A stretch of DNA of 50,013 bases from Rhodospirillum sp. Lineage in GTDB: Bacteria > Pseudomonadota > Alphaproteobacteria > Rhodospirillales > Rhodospirillaceae. The first letter of the stretch is position 1, and the number at the start of each line of letters is the position of its first letter. A program made the position numbers and the translations under genes. Below, piece by piece: positions 18,581 to 26,790 of this stretch. The notes beneath the pieces were generated by a model, which made no database searches, was not told the origin of the DNA, and was given only the letters and a program-made list of their open reading frames with translations. The stretch covers positions 1-50,013 of the forward strand of contig JAIOYK010000037.1 in the NCBI GenBank assembly GCA_021741145.1, written 5' to 3'.

Positions 18581-19867
18581 TCAGTAGCCAAACAGACGGG
18601 GCAAGACCGTCACCGTATCCGGCAGGAAGGTGATGACCACTAAAACGGTTACCTCAACCAGGAAGAGCGGAAAAATCTGCCGGGTCAGCCGCCCGATGCC
18701 GACATTGGCGATGCCTTCCGCCACGAACAGACAGAGGCCGAGCGGCGGCGTGATCAGGCCGATCATCAGGTTGAAGATGACCACGATGCCGAAGTGGACC
18801 GGGTCAATGCCCAGATTCACGGCGATGGGCGCCAGGATGGGCGCCAGAACCAGCATGGCGGCGATCCCCTCCAGGAACAGGCCGACAACCAGCAGAAGGA
18901 CCATCACCGCCAGCAAGAAGGAGGTCTGGCTATCCACGGCTCCTAACACCCAGTCCGTCAACATGTTGGGCACCCGGTTGTAGGTCAGGACCCAATTGGC
19001 CGCGGCGACGGCGGCGATGATGACCATGATCACCGCGCTGTCCCGCATGGCCGCGGAGAAGATCCGGGGCAAAGCCGACAGGTGGATATTGCGGTAGACC
19101 ACGAGACCGATAAACAGGGCGTAGCCGACGGCGAAGCTGGCCGCTTCCGTCGGTGTGACGATGCCCAGCAGGATGGAGCCGACAACGAAAAGGGGCATCA
19201 TCAGGGGGAGGATGCCCCCCAACAGGGCCTGGGCCGGGGTCTGGCCGCCGGACAGGGCTTCGGTCTCGTTGACGTGATCGGGGCTGTCGACCTTCACCCA
19301 GGCCAGGACATAGGCCGACAGGAAAAGGGCGAGCAGCACGCCCGGCACCACGCCCGCGAGGAACAGGGCGGGAACCGAAACGCCCGTGACCGTCAAGGCA
19401 TAGATGATGACCGGGATGGAGGGTGGGATGATGGGGCCGATGATGCTCGATGCTGCGGTCAGGGCGGCGGCGAAGTCCCGGCGGTAGCCATGGCGCTCCA
19501 TTTCCGGGATGAAGACCCGGCCCAGGGCGGAGGTGTCGGCGATGGCCGAGCCGGACAGGCCGGCGAAAATGACGGAGGCCCAGATGTTCACCAACGCAAG
19601 CCCAGCCTTCAGCCGACCGACGAGCACATTGGCGAAGGCGATAATGCGGGTGGTGATGCCGCTTTCGTTCATCAACTCCCCGGCCAGGATGAACAGGGGA
19701 ATGGCCAGGAGGGGATAGGAGTTCAACCCCTTGAAGGTCTCCGTGGCGACGATGCGCAGGTGATAGGGGAAATCTCCCGTTCCCATGAACAGGGCCATCC
19801 CGGCGAGGATGGCGAAGGCCAGGGGCATGCCCAGCAGGACAAGAACCAGGAAAAGAAGGATCGCCAT
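18581..19867 (-). CDS. dctM: TRAP transporter large permease DctM
   Basis: A 428-residue integral membrane protein with about a dozen hydrophobic helices, the normal size for DctM. Typical family stretches are GMPLAFAILAGMALF, PLFILAGELMNESGI, FAGLSGSAIADTSALG, IIGPIIPPSIP, GIVTPTEAASFAVGYA and LMIGLITPPLGLCLFV. It forms the sodium-driven translocation channel with DctQ and receives substrate from DctP. The ATG at 19867 is chosen because MAILLFLVLVLLG is the family N-terminus; an upstream in-frame start would overlap dctQ. It is 4 bp after dctQ and 17 bp before the quiC-type gene. From context the cargo is probably quinate or shikimate. Confidence 0.94.
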   Translation of the reverse strand: MAILLFLVLVLLGMPLAFAILAGMALFMGTGDFPYHLRIVATETFKGLNSYPLLAIPLFILAGELMNESGITTRIIAFANVLVGRLKAGLALVNIWASVIFAGLSGSAIADTSALGRVFIPEMERHGYRRDFAAALTAASSIIGPIIPPSIPVIIYALTVTGVSVPALFLAGVVPGVLLALFLSAYVLAWVKVDSPDHVNETEALSGGQTPAQALLGGILPLMMPLFVVGSILLGIVTPTEAASFAVGYALFIGLVVYRNIHLSALPRIFSAAMRDSAVIMVIIAAVAAANWVLTYNRVPNMLTDWVLGAVDSQTSFLLAVMVLLLVVGLFLEGIAAMLVLAPILAPIAVNLGIDPVHFGIVVIFNLMIGLITPPLGLCLFVAEGIANVGIGRLTRQIFPLFLVEVTVLVVITFLPDTVTVLPRLFGY

Positions 19868-19871
19868 GGTT

Positions 19872-20417
19872 TCAGGCCTCCCGCGCCCAGGGGCGCTCCT
19901 CAAGGGCGGTGGCGAGCTTCAGGAGAGCCGCGATGGTCAACAAGATTCCGCCGAGCGGCATGGCCGCCTGCCAGGTGCCCATGTATCCCAGGGCTTCGAG
20001 CCCCGGAATGCCGGTGGCCTCGGCCAGATCCCGGGCCGAGGAGATGAGCCCGGAGGCCTGGACGCCCCCGCGTTTGGTGGCGAACATCACGCCGGAGACG
20101 GCCAAGGCAATGCCCGTGGCAAGTATGGCCAGATCCACGAACCGCTCGAGAAGCCGTCGGATTGGTCTGGAAAACAGGTCTGTCACCACGGTAAAGGCAA
20201 TGTGACGATCCTGCATATATCCCACGGTGACGCCGAACATGACGCCGTAAATGGTCAGGTAAACCGGTGCTTCCTCGCCCCAGGGCAGGGAGCCGCCGAA
20301 AAGGTACCGGCCCAGGGAATTCAGGAAGATGACGGCGAAGACGATGGCCATCATCGTTCCGGCGCCAAAGGCGCAAACCGTGGTGTAAAGACCGATAAGA
20401 CGGCGAAGCCCCGACAT
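19872..20417 (-). CDS. dctQ: TRAP transporter small permease DctQ
   Basis: A 181-residue membrane protein with four hydrophobic segments (TTVCAFGAGTMMAIVFAVIF, VYLTIYGVMFGVTVGYM, DLAILATGIALAVSGVMF and AAMPLGGILLTIAALLKLA), matching DctQ. The motif LPWGEEAPVYLTIYG near residue 45 is the usual conserved region. It pairs with DctM in the inner membrane. The gene is tightly linked to dctM (4-bp gap) and separated by 192 bp, including a stem-loop, from dctP. Confidence 0.92.
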   Translation of the reverse strand: MSGLRRLIGLYTTVCAFGAGTMMAIVFAVIFLNSLGRYLFGGSLPWGEEAPVYLTIYGVMFGVTVGYMQDRHIAFTVVTDLFSRPIRRLLERFVDLAILATGIALAVSGVMFATKRGGVQASGLISSARDLAEATGIPGLEALGYMGTWQAAMPLGGILLTIAALLKLATALEERPWAREA

Positions 20418-20570
20418 GATGGCGGCTCCTTGGCTCGCTGGGGGAACGCGGAATGCGCGCGACCCGATGTCGACGGAAATTGGGGACCGGGCGAAGACAG
20501 GGAAGAATCACCCAGCCCCCATGGGGCCAGGGGGAGGGGCGGGAGACCCCGCTCCCTTCCGCTTGGCCGA

Positions 20571-20598
20571 ACGAACCGGGTCCGAGGAGCCGGTTCGT
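20571..20598 (-). terminator. Stem-loop between dctP and dctQ
   Basis: ACGAACCGG (20571-20579) and CCGGTTCGT (20590-20598) form a perfect 9-bp stem with a 10-base loop, 11 bases past the dctP stop. Such stem-loops commonly sit between binding-protein and permease genes and favour higher expression of the binding protein. There is no strong T-run, so partial termination or mRNA protection is the likely role. The remaining bases (20418-20570) show no gene. Confidence 0.55.
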
Positions 20599-20609
20599 GA
20601 CACGCGATC

Positions 20610-21638
20610 TTAGTTGTCCGCGTTGGCCACCGCGGCGTCCAGCTTTTCGATCCAACCGGCGTCACCGCCCAGCTCGCCGGCCAGCCAGGTCTTTACGGCG
20701 GGTTGGGCGGCCTCGCGGAACTTGGCCAGATCCTCGGCGGTGGGGGCGTAGACCTCCATGCCCTCGGCGGAGACCTTGGTGACGCCTTCCGCGGTGTTGA
20801 ACTGCTGGATGGCGCGGCCCATGGTTCCGGCGACCTTGGCCGCGCGGGCAAGGATGGCCTGGTTTTCCGGCGACAGGGATTGGAAAAAGTCGTCATTGAT
20901 CAGCAGGAAGTCCGCGGCATAGACGTGGCCGTCGAGGGTCAGGTACTTCTGCAGCTTGTGCAGGTTGTTGTTGTAAATGACCCCAACGGGGTTTTCCTGG
21001 CCATCGACCACGCCGGTGGAGAGCGCGGTGGGCAGTTCGGTCCAGGCGATGGGGGTGGGCTCGCCGCCCAAGCCCTTCACCATCTCCACGTAGAGCGGGA
21101 TCGGTTGGACGCGGAACTTCAGTCCCTTCATGTCCTCGGGTGTTTTGATGGGATGGCTGTTGTTGGTGAAGTTGCGGAAGCCCGTCTCCCCATAGGCCAG
21201 GGTACGCAGGCCGGTCTTCTCCAGGCAATAATCGCCCAACTCCTGACCGAAGGAACCGTCGAGCACCGTCCAGGCCTGGGTGGCCGAGGCGAAGGTATAG
21301 GGAATGTCCAGAACCTGGGCGACGGAGCAGATCTTGGACATGGCTCCGGAGACCATGACGACGGGGGTGATCCCCTCCTGGGCCTGCTGCACCAGTTCGC
21401 TTTCATTGCCGAGCGCGCCCGCGGGATAGACCTCGACGGTCATGTCGCTTTCGCCTTCAACAATATTCTTGAAGATTTGGGCCGCCGCGCCCTTCTTGGA
21501 GGTCTGCCACTCCGCCGGATCCACATGGCCGAAGCGGATGGTGGTTTCCGCCGAAGCGATGCCCGCGGTCAGGCCGACGACCAGGGTGGCCGTGGCGAAG
21601 CCGCCCGCCAGGGAACGTCCGCGAATGGAAAAGGTCAT
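20610..21638 (-). CDS. dctP: TRAP transporter substrate-binding protein DctP
   Basis: A 342-residue periplasmic protein. A signal peptide (about residues 1-27, LAGGFATATLVVGLTAGIASA) is followed by DctP-type motifs: IRFGHVDPAEWQTSKKGA, VEVYPAGALGNESELVQQ, LKFRVQPIPLYVEMVKGLGG, ELPTALSTGVVDGQENP and FQSLSPENQAILARAA. It delivers substrate to DctQM. The start at 21638 has a strong GGGAGGAAG site; upstream in-frame residues are not signal-like. It is preceded by the aroE-type gene (90-bp gap) on the same strand. Quinate, shikimate or a related hydroaromatic acid is the inferred ligand. Confidence 0.94.
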   Translation of the reverse strand: MTFSIRGRSLAGGFATATLVVGLTAGIASAETTIRFGHVDPAEWQTSKKGAAAQIFKNIVEGESDMTVEVYPAGALGNESELVQQAQEGITPVVMVSGAMSKICSVAQVLDIPYTFASATQAWTVLDGSFGQELGDYCLEKTGLRTLAYGETGFRNFTNNSHPIKTPEDMKGLKFRVQPIPLYVEMVKGLGGEPTPIAWTELPTALSTGVVDGQENPVGVIYNNNLHKLQKYLTLDGHVYAADFLLINDDFFQSLSPENQAILARAAKVAGTMGRAIQQFNTAEGVTKVSAEGMEVYAPTAEDLAKFREAAQPAVKTWLAGELGGDAGWIEKLDAAVANADN

Positions 21639-21728
21639 GATCTTCCTCCCAGGATGTGGCCCTTGATTTCGGGCCGGTTTGTTGTCTTGTCTCCCCCCCT
21701 TGTCCATCGTGTCGGGGAAGGGGGGATA

Positions 21729-22664
21729 TCAGGCCCCCCTCTCCCTTGGATCGGAGAGGGCATTGAAGGTTTCGGCCATGCGTCCGGCGTCCGGTGCCTG
21801 GCCCGTGAAGAGTTCGAAGGCTTTCACCGCTTGAAACACCGCCATGCCCGAACCGGGCAGGACCCGGCACCCCGCGGCGCGGGCGTCACGTAACAATTCC
21901 GTTTCCAGGGGGAAATAGACGACGTCGGCGACCCAGGGGCCGGTTTTCAAGACGGGTTTGGGAAGGGGGGTGCCCGGCAGCTTGGCCATGCCAATGGGAG
22001 TGGCGTTGACCACGCCGTCCAGGGGGTAAGCCGCGGCGCGGGCAGGCAAGTGATCCAAACTCTCCAGCGCCGTCACCGACTGAACGGTTGGATTGCGCGC
22101 CAATAGGCGTTCGACCAGATCGCTCGCCCGCTCGGCAATGGTGTCGAAGATTTCAAGATGGGCCACGCCACTATCCATCAGGGCTTGGGCGACGGCCCCT
22201 CCGGCACCACCGGCACCGATCAAAAGAACGCGGTTCCGGGGCACGTCGGGCAAGCCCTGGCGCAGGCTTTCGGCGAAGCCCCACCAGTCGGTGTTGTCGC
22301 CAATTCGGCGGCCATTCCGCAGCACGACGGTATTGACCGCGCCCACGGCCCGGGCCGCGTCGGACAACTCATCCATCAGCGCCATGACCTCCACCTTATA
22401 GGGAAAGGTCACGTTCAACCCGGTGAAGCCGCAAAGCTCGGCCGATCGCAGAATGTCGGCCAGGGCGGGGCGGGGCTCGCCCATGCGGTCCGTGTCGAAA
22501 AGGCGATAAATGTACCGGAGGCCGTGATGGAGCCCCTCGGCCTCGTGCATCGCGGGCGTCCGGGACTTCTGGATGCCTTGCCCAATCAGACCAACGAGCA
22601 CGGTGGGACGGTCCGTTTCGGTGACCGTCGCTCTATCGAGGGCGATGGGAAGGACCTCCGGCAT
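21729..22664 (-). CDS. Quinate/shikimate dehydrogenase (AroE family)
   Basis: A 311-residue AroE-family oxidoreductase. The N-terminal segment LIGQGIQKSRTPAMHEAEG resembles catabolic quinate/shikimate dehydrogenases and YdiB-like proteins more than biosynthetic AroE. Visible active-site parts are the catalytic lysine in NVTFPYKVEV and the substrate aspartate in GDNTDWWGF. The dinucleotide motif is GAGGAGGAVAQAL, and the next strand ends LEIFDTIAER; the acidic residue suggests NAD rather than NADP use (inference). It would oxidise quinate to 3-dehydroquinate and/or shikimate to 3-dehydroshikimate. It is the first gene of the leftward unit with dctPQM and the quiC-type gene. Its promoter shares the gap with tetR. 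Confidence 0.88.
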   Translation of the reverse strand: MPEVLPIALDRATVTETDRPTVLVGLIGQGIQKSRTPAMHEAEGLHHGLRYIYRLFDTDRMGEPRPALADILRSAELCGFTGLNVTFPYKVEVMALMDELSDAARAVGAVNTVVLRNGRRIGDNTDWWGFAESLRQGLPDVPRNRVLLIGAGGAGGAVAQALMDSGVAHLEIFDTIAERASDLVERLLARNPTVQSVTALESLDHLPARAAAYPLDGVVNATPIGMAKLPGTPLPKPVLKTGPWVADVVYFPLETELLRDARAAGCRVLPGSGMAVFQAVKAFELFTGQAPDAGRMAETFNALSDPRERGA

Positions 22665-22760
22665 CTGGTTTCCGCTCTTTACATTGGGTGCCGCTCTTTT
22701 AGAGAAGGCACGCGTTTGTCCAGTCTCGTCGACGGTAAGAATGTACTAAATAGTTAAAAG

Positions 22761-22800
22761 CGTCAAACATTTTGTTCGACGTGGTTAAATTTGCTAGAAT
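22761..22800. promoter_or_regulatory. Divergent promoter with TetR-type operator
   Basis: CGTCAAAC (22761-22768) and GTTCGACG (22774-22781) form an inverted repeat with one mismatch around ATTTT. On the plus strand TTGTTC (22772-22777), a 17-bp spacer and TAGAAT (22795-22800) make a sigma-70 promoter for tetR. On the minus strand TTGACG inside the same palindrome is a -35 candidate for the aroE-type gene, with TACATT 15 bp on as a weaker -10. A repressor bound here would cover both -35 regions. Confidence 0.65.
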
Positions 22801-22828
22801 CAGCGGGCGTTGAGAAAATGAGATCGGG

Positions 22829-23506
22829 ATGGGGGCGTTACGCATGGGGGGCGAGGAGGCGGAAGGGCGGAACGCATTGGCGCGGGGGTCCTGGAAGCAG
22901 GATCCGGACGCGGTGAAAACCGACATCCTTCGGGTGGCGCGGGAAGAATTCGCGACTCACGGCCTATCGGGGGCGCGGATCGATCATATCGCCGCGCGGA
23001 CACGCACGTCCAAGCGGATGATTTACTACTATTTCGGAGACAAGGACGGCCTCTACCGTCGGGTGCTGGAAGAGGCCTATCGCACCGTCCGGGGACGGGA
23101 AGCCTCCCTTGATTTGGCGGGCCTGCCGCCGGTGGAGGCCCTGCGCAAGCTGGTGGGTCACACCTTTGACCACCATCGGGACAATCCGGAATTCATCCGT
23201 TTGGTGATGATCGAAAACATCCACCACGGGGCCCATTTGGCGGTGTCCGACGTCATCCGCGAACTGAACAGCGCGGCCATCGAAAACTTGGAGGACATCT
23301 ACGGGCGTGGCTTGGAAGCGGGACTTTTCCGAGAAGGGCTGTCCGCTTTACAACTCCATTGGCAAATCAGCGCGCTCAGCTTTTTCAGTGTGTCGAACCG
23401 GGCGACCTTCACCCTGATCTTCGGGGACAGCCTCTATGCCCCGGATCGCCGTGGCGATATGCGTCGGGACGTGGAGGAAATGGTCCTCCGCTATGTCATG
23501 AAATAA
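22829..23506 (+). CDS. TetR/AcrR-family regulator of the quinate locus
   Basis: A 225-residue regulator. The TetR helix-turn-helix is at about residues 30-76 (KTDILRVAREEFATHGLSGA, then RTRTSKRMIYYYFGDKDGLY). The remaining helices form a ligand-binding domain with segments IRLVMIENIHHGAHL and LQLHWQISALSFFSVSN. An alternative ATG is five codons downstream (22844). The gene is divergent from the dehydrogenase/TRAP/quiC unit and 37 bp before aroQ on its own strand, so it most likely represses both in the absence of a pathway intermediate. Quinate operons in other genera use IclR, LysR or other regulators, so the effector here is open. Confidence 0.88.
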   Translation: MGALRMGGEEAEGRNALARGSWKQDPDAVKTDILRVAREEFATHGLSGARIDHIAARTRTSKRMIYYYFGDKDGLYRRVLEEAYRTVRGREASLDLAGLPPVEALRKLVGHTFDHHRDNPEFIRLVMIENIHHGAHLAVSDVIRELNSAAIENLEDIYGRGLEAGLFREGLSALQLHWQISALSFFSVSNRATFTLIFGDSLYAPDRRGDMRRDVEEMVLRYVMK

Positions 23507-23543
23507 GTGTGTCTCACTATCCTAGGGAAGGCGAGCCTGTCCG

Positions 23544-23984
23544 ATGACAAATTGTGTCTACATTCTGAACGGCCCCAATCTGAACCTGCTGGGCAAGCGC
23601 CAGCCGGAGATTTATGGCCATGAAACCCTGGCCGACGTGGAGGCCGATTGCCGTGCCTTGGCTCGAGAGTTGGGCATGGAGATCGTCTTTCACCAAAGCA
23701 ACGCCGAACACCAAATAATCGACTGGATTCACGAGGCCCGGGAAAAGGCCGTGGGCATCGTCATCAACCCGGCGGCCTATACCCATACTTCGGTGGCGAT
23801 CCTCGATGCCCTGAATACCTTCGAGGGGCCGGTGATCGAGGTCCATATCTCCAACGTCCACAAGCGCGAGAGCTTTCGCCACCACAGCTACGTTTCCCTG
23901 CGGGCCGATGGGGTGATCGCGGGGTGCGGGACCTTGGGGTATCAACTTGGCCTACGGAAGGTCGCGGGCCTCGTCGCGCCTTAG
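23544..23984 (+). CDS. aroQ: Type II 3-dehydroquinate dehydratase AroQ
   Basis: A dodecameric-type dehydroquinase of 146 residues, the usual length. It interconverts 3-dehydroquinate and 3-dehydroshikimate. Family motifs are [21 protein letters not shown] with the catalytic tyrosine, [35 protein letters not shown] and [17 protein letters not shown] with the catalytic histidine. Cotranscribed with tetR (37-bp gap), it supplies the middle step between the dehydrogenase and the 3-dehydroshikimate dehydratase across the divergent promoter. It could also serve aromatic biosynthesis if no other dehydroquinase exists; the context favours catabolism. Confidence 0.95.
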   Translation: MTNCVYILNGPNLNLLGKRQPEIYGHETLADVEADCRALARELGMEIVFHQSNAEHQIIDWIHEAREKAVGIVINPAAYTHTSVAILDALNTFEGPVIEVHISNVHKRESFRHHSYVSLRADGVIAGCGTLGYQLGLRKVAGLVAP

Positions 23985-24007
23985 GGAATGCGGGGCGCCA
24001 GACTTCT

Positions 24008-24111
24008 CGGACCGCGAATGGACGGTCCGGATCAAATTCCCTGCGCGCAATCGATCCCGATTTCGGACAGGGAATTTGATCCGAGTTTAAGGGACAAAGG
24101 CAATTTGTTCC
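24008..24111. terminator. Three consecutive inverted repeats after aroQ
   Basis: Three hairpins are stacked within about 100 bp of the aroQ stop. CGGACCG (24008-24014) pairs with CGGTCCG (24023-24029). CGGATCAAATTCCCTG (24028-24043) pairs perfectly with its complement at 24068-24083, a 16-bp stem with a 24-base loop. GGGACAAA (about 24090-24097) pairs with TTTGTTCC (about 24103-24110) with one mismatch. The middle stem is the strongest and probably terminates or protects the tetR-aroQ transcript. There is no clean T-run. Confidence 0.55.
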
Positions 24112-24605
24112 GCTCGCGGCGCATGTCCCCCCGGTCGGAGACCCACTGCTTATTCTCCCGTGAATCTCCCTATACTCGACCTTGCCTCAAGTTTTCAGAA
24201 TGTCTTTTTTTGTGGATGTTCTCAAGGTTCGAGGAAAATAAGCTTGTTGGATGTAGAATCATTTAAAATTTATAGATAAAAGTCCTGTGTATATTTATTT
24301 TATCACCAAAATTGGTGATGTGAATGGATGTGTCCGTATTCTTGGAGTTTAAGGCTGGTTTGAACTTTTGATGGAAATCATCTTTTCTTTATGTGCGACC
24401 TTTGATAACATTAATTGATTAGGAACACTTTTTTCGTGTGGTGCCGCGGCGAAGATGCGACCGTTGGGTCGCCTCTGAATCGCCGGGATGGGCCGCGGTT
24501 TCCATACCTTGGAGTCCATGCCTCGGAATACTCGTGATGGTCCCCGGCTCCCTTGGTGTCCAAGGTCGAACTGGGCACTGAATGGTTCAGGGAGGGCCGT
24601 CGGTC
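24112..24605. other. AT-rich intergenic region before the chemoreceptor
   Basis: No gene is supported here. Positions about 24150-24440 are markedly AT-rich compared with the surrounding GC-rich genes. They contain an 18-base inverted repeat, ATCACCAA-AA-TTGGTGAT (24302-24319), and several T-runs. It probably holds the chemoreceptor promoter and an operator-like site; a small RNA is possible but has no direct support. Base composition alone cannot distinguish a foreign remnant from a long promoter region. Confidence 0.5.
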
Positions 24606-26777
24606 ATGAATTGGTCATCGGTAAGGACAAAGCCGAAAATCCTGGTGGGCGTCGCCATTCCCACGGTGTTGATGGTTCTTTTGGGGATCCTGTCTTTGTC
24701 CAGCATTGGCAGGATCGTGGAGACCGTGGGGTGGGTTGATCATACGAATGTTGTGATCGGGCACGCGAACGACATCGTGGCTTCCGCGGTGGACATGGAA
24801 ACCGGCATGCGGGGTTATCTCTTGGCGGGGAAGGAGGAATTCCTGGTCCCCTACGTCAAGGGTCAAAAGGCTTTCCAAGAGCAGATCAACGCGCTTAAGG
24901 AGATCGTGTCGGACAATCCTCCCCAGGTGGAGCGTCTGAACGAAGTCGAGTCGATCCTGAAGGAATGGCGGGAAACCGTCGCCGAGGAAGCCATCGCCAT
25001 GCGTCGGGAAATCGGCGACGCGGCGACCATGAACGACGTCTCGGCCAAGATCGGCACGGCCGAGGGAAAGGCGTTCATCGATAAGTTCCGCGACCAGATC
25101 GCGACCTTTATCGCGCGGAAAGAGTCCTTGCTGGATGAACACCAGGTCGGCTTCGCCCGTCTTCTGACCGCGCCCACCATTTCCAGCAACGATGTGCGGG
25201 ATGCCGTCGGCTTATTGAATCAAACTTTTTCTGTGATCTCCCAGGCTCGGGCCCTCGTGGCCACGGTCCTGGATATGGAAACCGGCGCGCGGGGGTATCT
25301 TCTGGCCGGGAAGGAGGCCTTCCTCGATCCCTACAAGGCTGGCGCGGAACGATTTTCCGCCCTGACGAAGAAGCTGCGTGGCGTCGTGGCGGACGATCCC
25401 GAAGCGGTCCAGTTGCTGACGGACGTGGACGGGACCATCTCGGCCTGGCGGGAACAGGTCATCAAACCCCTGATCGCATTGCGCCGTGACATCGGGGACG
25501 CCAAGACCATGGATGATATGGCCCGTCTCGTCGGACAGGCCCGGGGCAAGGTTTTCTTCGATAAATTCCGCGGGATCATGGCCGAGTTCGTCGGGGAGGA
25601 AACCGCCCTGATGGAGGTCCGCAAACAGCGGAACCTGGATACGGAACGCGGCACGACCTTCCTGATCATTGCTGGCATCATCACCGCCTTGGTCCTGGGC
25701 GGCGGCGGTGGTCTGCTGATTGGCGATTCCATCGCCAAGCCCATCAGGGCCATGACCGATGTCATGGTCCGCTTGGCCCATGGCGATAAGACCGCGGAAA
25801 TTCCTGCGACGGAGCGGCGCGACGAAGTGGGTGAGATGGCCGCCTCGGTCGTCGTCTTCAAGGACAGCATGCTCGAAGCCGAAGGGTTGGCCCGGAAGGA
25901 GGCCGAGGACGCCAGGGCCCATGAGGAACGGGCGAGGAAAATCGAGATCTTCACCCGGGACTTCGACACCAGTGTCTCCAAACTTCTGGAGGCGGTGAGT
26001 CAGTCCGCGAAGGGCATGGAACGGACAGCGACATCGATGTCGAGCATCGCCGATGACACCAAGCACCGGGCGACCACCGTGGCCACGGCCGCGGAGGAGG
26101 CGTCGGCGAACGTCGAGACCGTCGCCGCGGCGACGGAAGAACTGGCGTCGTCCATCCAGGAAATAGCCCGTCAGGTCGCCCAATCCTCGTCGATTTCCAG
26201 TCGCGCGGTGGAAGAGGCGAACAAGACGGACCGGCAGGTCCAGGGCCTGGCGGACTCCGCCAGCCGGATCGGCGAGGTCATCAACCTGATTTCCGACATC
26301 GCCGACCAGACCAACCTGCTGGCCCTGAACGCCACCATCGAGGCCGCCCGGGCCGGAGACGCGGGCAAGGGCTTCGCCGTCGTCGCCAACGAGGTGAAAA
26401 GCCTCGCCAATCAGACCGGCAAGGCGACCGAGGAAATCAGCCAGCAGATCAACGCCATCCAAGCGGAGACCCAGAATGCCGTCGCCGCCATCAAATCCAT
26501 TGGCGCGACGATCAACGAAAGCAATGCCGTGGCCTCGGCGATCGCATCCGCGGTGGAAGAGCAAGAGGCCGCGACCCAGGAAATCGCCCGCAATGTGGAA
26601 CAGGCCTCCGCTGGGACCCGGGAGGTTACCTTGAATATCCTGGGAGTGACCCGGGCCGCCGGGGAAACCGATGGCGCCGCGGAGGAGGTCAACGCCGCGG
26701 CCCTGGAGATGAACGGGAAAGCCGGTGATCTGCGAGACCGGATCGAAGCTTTCCTCGCGGAGGTGCGGTCGGTTTGA
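24606..26777 (+). CDS. Methyl-accepting chemotaxis protein with two CHASE3 domains
   Basis: A 723-residue chemoreceptor. TM1 is at about residues 12-34. Two CHASE3-like sensor units follow in tandem: [20 protein letters not shown] starts at residue 63 and [20 protein letters not shown] at 223; [10 protein letters not shown] (135) matches [10 protein letters not shown] (295). Every landmark is offset by exactly 160 residues. TM2 is at about 351-374, HAMP to about 425, and the signalling domain carries the hairpin tip [18 protein letters not shown] and [15 protein letters not shown]. There is no C-terminal CheR-docking pentapeptide. I chose the ATG at 24606 (GGGAGGGCC upstream); 24582 is an alternative. 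The ligand is unknown. The quinate locus lies upstream, but a functional link is only possible, not shown. It converges with the M20 gene 13 bp away. Confidence 0.93.
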   Translation: MNWSSVRTKPKILVGVAIPTVLMVLLGILSLSSIGRIVETVGWVDHTNVVIGHANDIVASAVDMETGMRGYLLAGKEEFLVPYVKGQKAFQEQINALKEIVSDNPPQVERLNEVESILKEWRETVAEEAIAMRREIGDAATMNDVSAKIGTAEGKAFIDKFRDQIATFIARKESLLDEHQVGFARLLTAPTISSNDVRDAVGLLNQTFSVISQARALVATVLDMETGARGYLLAGKEAFLDPYKAGAERFSALTKKLRGVVADDPEAVQLLTDVDGTISAWREQVIKPLIALRRDIGDAKTMDDMARLVGQARGKVFFDKFRGIMAEFVGEETALMEVRKQRNLDTERGTTFLIIAGIITALVLGGGGGLLIGDSIAKPIRAMTDVMVRLAHGDKTAEIPATERRDEVGEMAASVVVFKDSMLEAEGLARKEAEDARAHEERARKIEIFTRDFDTSVSKLLEAVSQSAKGMERTATSMSSIADDTKHRATTVATAAEEASANVETVAAATEELASSIQEIARQVAQSSSISSRAVEEANKTDRQVQGLADSASRIGEVINLISDIADQTNLLALNATIEAARAGDAGKGFAVVANEVKSLANQTGKATEEISQQINAIQAETQNAVAAIKSIGATINESNAVASAIASAVEEQEAATQEIARNVEQASAGTREVTLNILGVTRAAGETDGAAEEVNAAALEMNGKAGDLRDRIEAFLAEVRSV

Positions 26778-26790
26778 TGGCCCGGAAGAG

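Noticed and set aside
23988-24266. Open frame of 92 codons after aroQ
   Set aside because: It crosses the three inverted repeats and the composition shift into the AT-rich region and shows no family features.
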